Source: Hyaloscypha bicolor E (lineage: Eukaryota; Ascomycota; Leotiomycetes; Helotiales; Hyaloscyphaceae). Taken from it: 64,000 nt of DNA. The stretch lies in assembly GCF_002865645.1 (NCBI RefSeq), contig NW_020194575.1, positions 1,365,247-1,429,246 on the forward strand. The letters are read 5' to 3'. A model generated the notes under the pieces. It was not told where the DNA came from. It saw only the letters and a program-made list of their open reading frames with translations, and did not search any database. The position numbers and the translations under genes are program-made. Below, piece after piece: positions 62,230 through 64,000 of this stretch (position 1 is its first letter; each line of letters begins with the position of its first letter).

Positions 62230-64000
62230 CATGGCGCCCTTGAAACTTTACAAACAACTGGGAGACAACGAAATCAGGATTGCGGAGATCAAATCGACTT
62301 CTAATGAAGCCGACGACGTCCATTGCCACCTGCTCCATGTTTCACGAGATGAACCAGGAGGCTATCAAGCTCTATCATACGCATGGGGACCTCCTCAGGA
62401 GCGGGGTATAGGTCAGATCTACCTCGAAGGAACGCCTCATGCTGTAACCAGAACGATGGAGATAGCTCTTCGGAAGCTTCGTCGGAAAGACGGCCAACCC
62501 CCCTTGATGATTTGGATCGATGCCCTTTGCATCAACCAAGAGGACGACGACGAGAAGTGCGAGCAGGTGGAAAAGATGAGGACCATCTACCAACAAGCAA
62601 CAGAAGTTTCAATCTGGCTTGGCCCAGAAGATTGGTCCATACAGAGCAGCCTTGCTTGGCAGCTTATACGAGATCTTTACAATTGTCCCCGAGATGTTGA
62701 CGCTCTTTCAAACATCATCCAGCCGTCCCGAAAGACTGAATTTGATGCCCTCGTGCGCTTCTTCCGCAGAGATTACTTCTGGCGGATATGGGTCGTACAA
62801 GAAGTGGCTTGTGCAGCGAAGGCCACGGTATATTTTGGCTCTGATTCCATCCCTTGGTCCGGCCTGGTCGAAGTGTGCGATAAACTTTCGGATGCAAGAG
62901 CATTTCTGAGGCGTGCTATCTACCACGACAAGCCCGCTTCGTTGTTCAGTCTCATGACTGGCGGTCCCAAGAACCTTGTACTCTCAAAGGGAGTGACATC
63001 GCCATTCTCCGAGACCACTGCTCCTTCACTTTTGGACTTGCTATCTACACATCTGAGTAAGGGATCATCTCTTCAACACGACAAAGTTTACGGGATCGTC
63101 GGCGTTTCTGCCGACAGAGACTCCTTTGGGAAGATAGATTATGGCCGCTCAGTGCGCGCTACCTATATCCATACCGCGAGGCACATCATTTCTACGACTG
63201 GAAGACTCGATGTTATTTGCATGCAACAGAACGATGACAATGTTCACGATTTGCCGTCGTGGGTTGCAGACTGGGAACGGAGGAATCTCTTTCCAAAACA
63301 TCGAGTTGTGAGTCTTCGGTATCGTACTCCAGGATTCACAGCCTCAGGGTCTTCCATTTCAAGAGTCTCGTTTTCCCATAACGACGAGGTTCTAACAGCG
63401 GCCGGCTTCGTGGTTGATACAATCAAGATTGTCTCTCAGCCCCTCTACGTACACGGTCTCGAAAACGAGGTCCTCCCAACACTCGAGAAATTCAGTGATT
63501 GGTGGAACGTTTTCGTCAACAATGTTGGATCATCAGACGAGGATCTCGCCGTCTTTCAAAGAACGTTCTGTGGTGGATCATGGGCTCCGTCATACTCGGA
63601 AGGCGAGTTCAAGGAGGATCAAACGCATCGCTTGACGCTCTTCTTTGGTCTCATGCAACGGTTGCTTCCGCATCTCATACCAGAAGGTTCTCCTATTTCT
63701 TTAACAATGCCCGCAAACGCGGCTGCGGATGAGATGATCGAGAGATGCGAACGTGCAATGGTCTCTTCTGCGGCATTGCGAATGCATGCCAAACGTCTGG
63801 TTATCTCTGACGAAAAGCTCGCTGGCCTTGCTCCACAGCTGGCAGAAGTAGGCGACAAGATTGTTGTACTTCTGGGGTGCAATTTCCCTGTTGTTTTAAG
63901 GGAGGTGGATTGCCGTTGTGAGTTCATCGGCGAGGTATATTTGGATGGCATTATGCACGGAGAAGCAATGGAGGGTCTCAAGTCTGGGAAGTACAAAGAA
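62230..64000 (+). CDS. HET-domain protein (heterokaryon incompatibility type), 3' end cut by window
   Basis: One uninterrupted frame from ATG 62230 to the last base of the window, 590 codons without a stop and without an obvious intron. The HET domain is near the N-terminus with its three conserved blocks: YQALSYAWGP at residues 45-54, IWIDALCINQ at 94-103 and ATEVSIWLGP at 123-132, followed by FFRRDYFWRIWVVQEV. In many fungi HET-domain proteins trigger cell death on fusion of unlike strains or act in other non-self responses. No NACHT or repeat domain is visible. Near the right edge the block GDKIVVLLGCNFPVVLRE and FIGEVYLDGIMHGEAM is the usual C-terminal HET-family end, so only a few residues are probably missing. 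It is divergent from the phosphatase-like gene. Confidence 0.92.

Overview
The window is a piece of a filamentous ascomycete (Pezizomycotina) nuclear genome. The evidence is short introns (46-127 bp) with fungal donor and branch motifs, a HET-domain gene, a DHA2 drug:H+ antiporter, a fungal-type mitochondrial uS13 gene, and above all a 49 kb AT-rich block of LTR retrotransposons carrying the C-to-T/G-to-A scars of repeat-induced point mutation (RIP). I cannot name the species; Leotiomycetes or Dothideomycetes are guesses only.

Bases 1 to about 49,670 are an AT-rich isochore with no intact gene that I can find. I could delimit five LTR elements by paired LTRs: a gypsy family (here G1) twice (A, 2410-9083, minus; B, 30808-37509, plus), a Copia family twice (Copia-1, 27017-40101; Copia-2, 41553-49664), and a small gag-only element (45654-47547). 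They are nested: A sits inside an older gypsy (C), B inside Copia-1, the gag-only element inside Copia-2. Four have exact 5-bp target duplications (CTATA, ATTAA, AATAT, ATAAA). Further relics are a third gypsy lineage (D, about 12.88-18.27 kb), an unidentified element E (about 20.19-22.9 kb) and a decayed antisense gypsy (about 23.8-26.2 kb). An AT-rich stretch that does not look RIP-mutated, with a 332-N gap, lies at about 11.1-12.86 kb. The 3' LTR of Copia-2 is almost unmutated although its 5' partner is heavily mutated, so the RIP tract ends inside the element, next to the genes.

Bases 49,728-50,142 hold a trinucleotide microsatellite and a 7-bp tandem array that mark the edge of the isochore.

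Bases 50,150-64,000 are GC-balanced and gene dense. In order: a broken unknown gene (50359-52135, +); a charged coiled-coil protein (52323-53387, +); a six-exon charged, RS-tailed protein (53784-55995, +); mitochondrial ribosomal protein uS13m (57050-56494, -); a secretory-pathway cyclophilin (57305-58032, +) sharing a short promoter with uS13m and having a possible alternative membrane-anchored C-terminus; a DHA2 MFS transporter (58806-60851, +); a histidine-phosphatase/phosphoglycerate-mutase-like protein (61760-60896, -); and a HET-domain protein that runs off the right edge (62230-64000, +). They look like independent housekeeping and accessory genes, not a biosynthetic cluster.

Gene models, intron boundaries and repeat ends were worked out by hand from splice consensus, reading frame and repeat alignment. 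No database search was possible.
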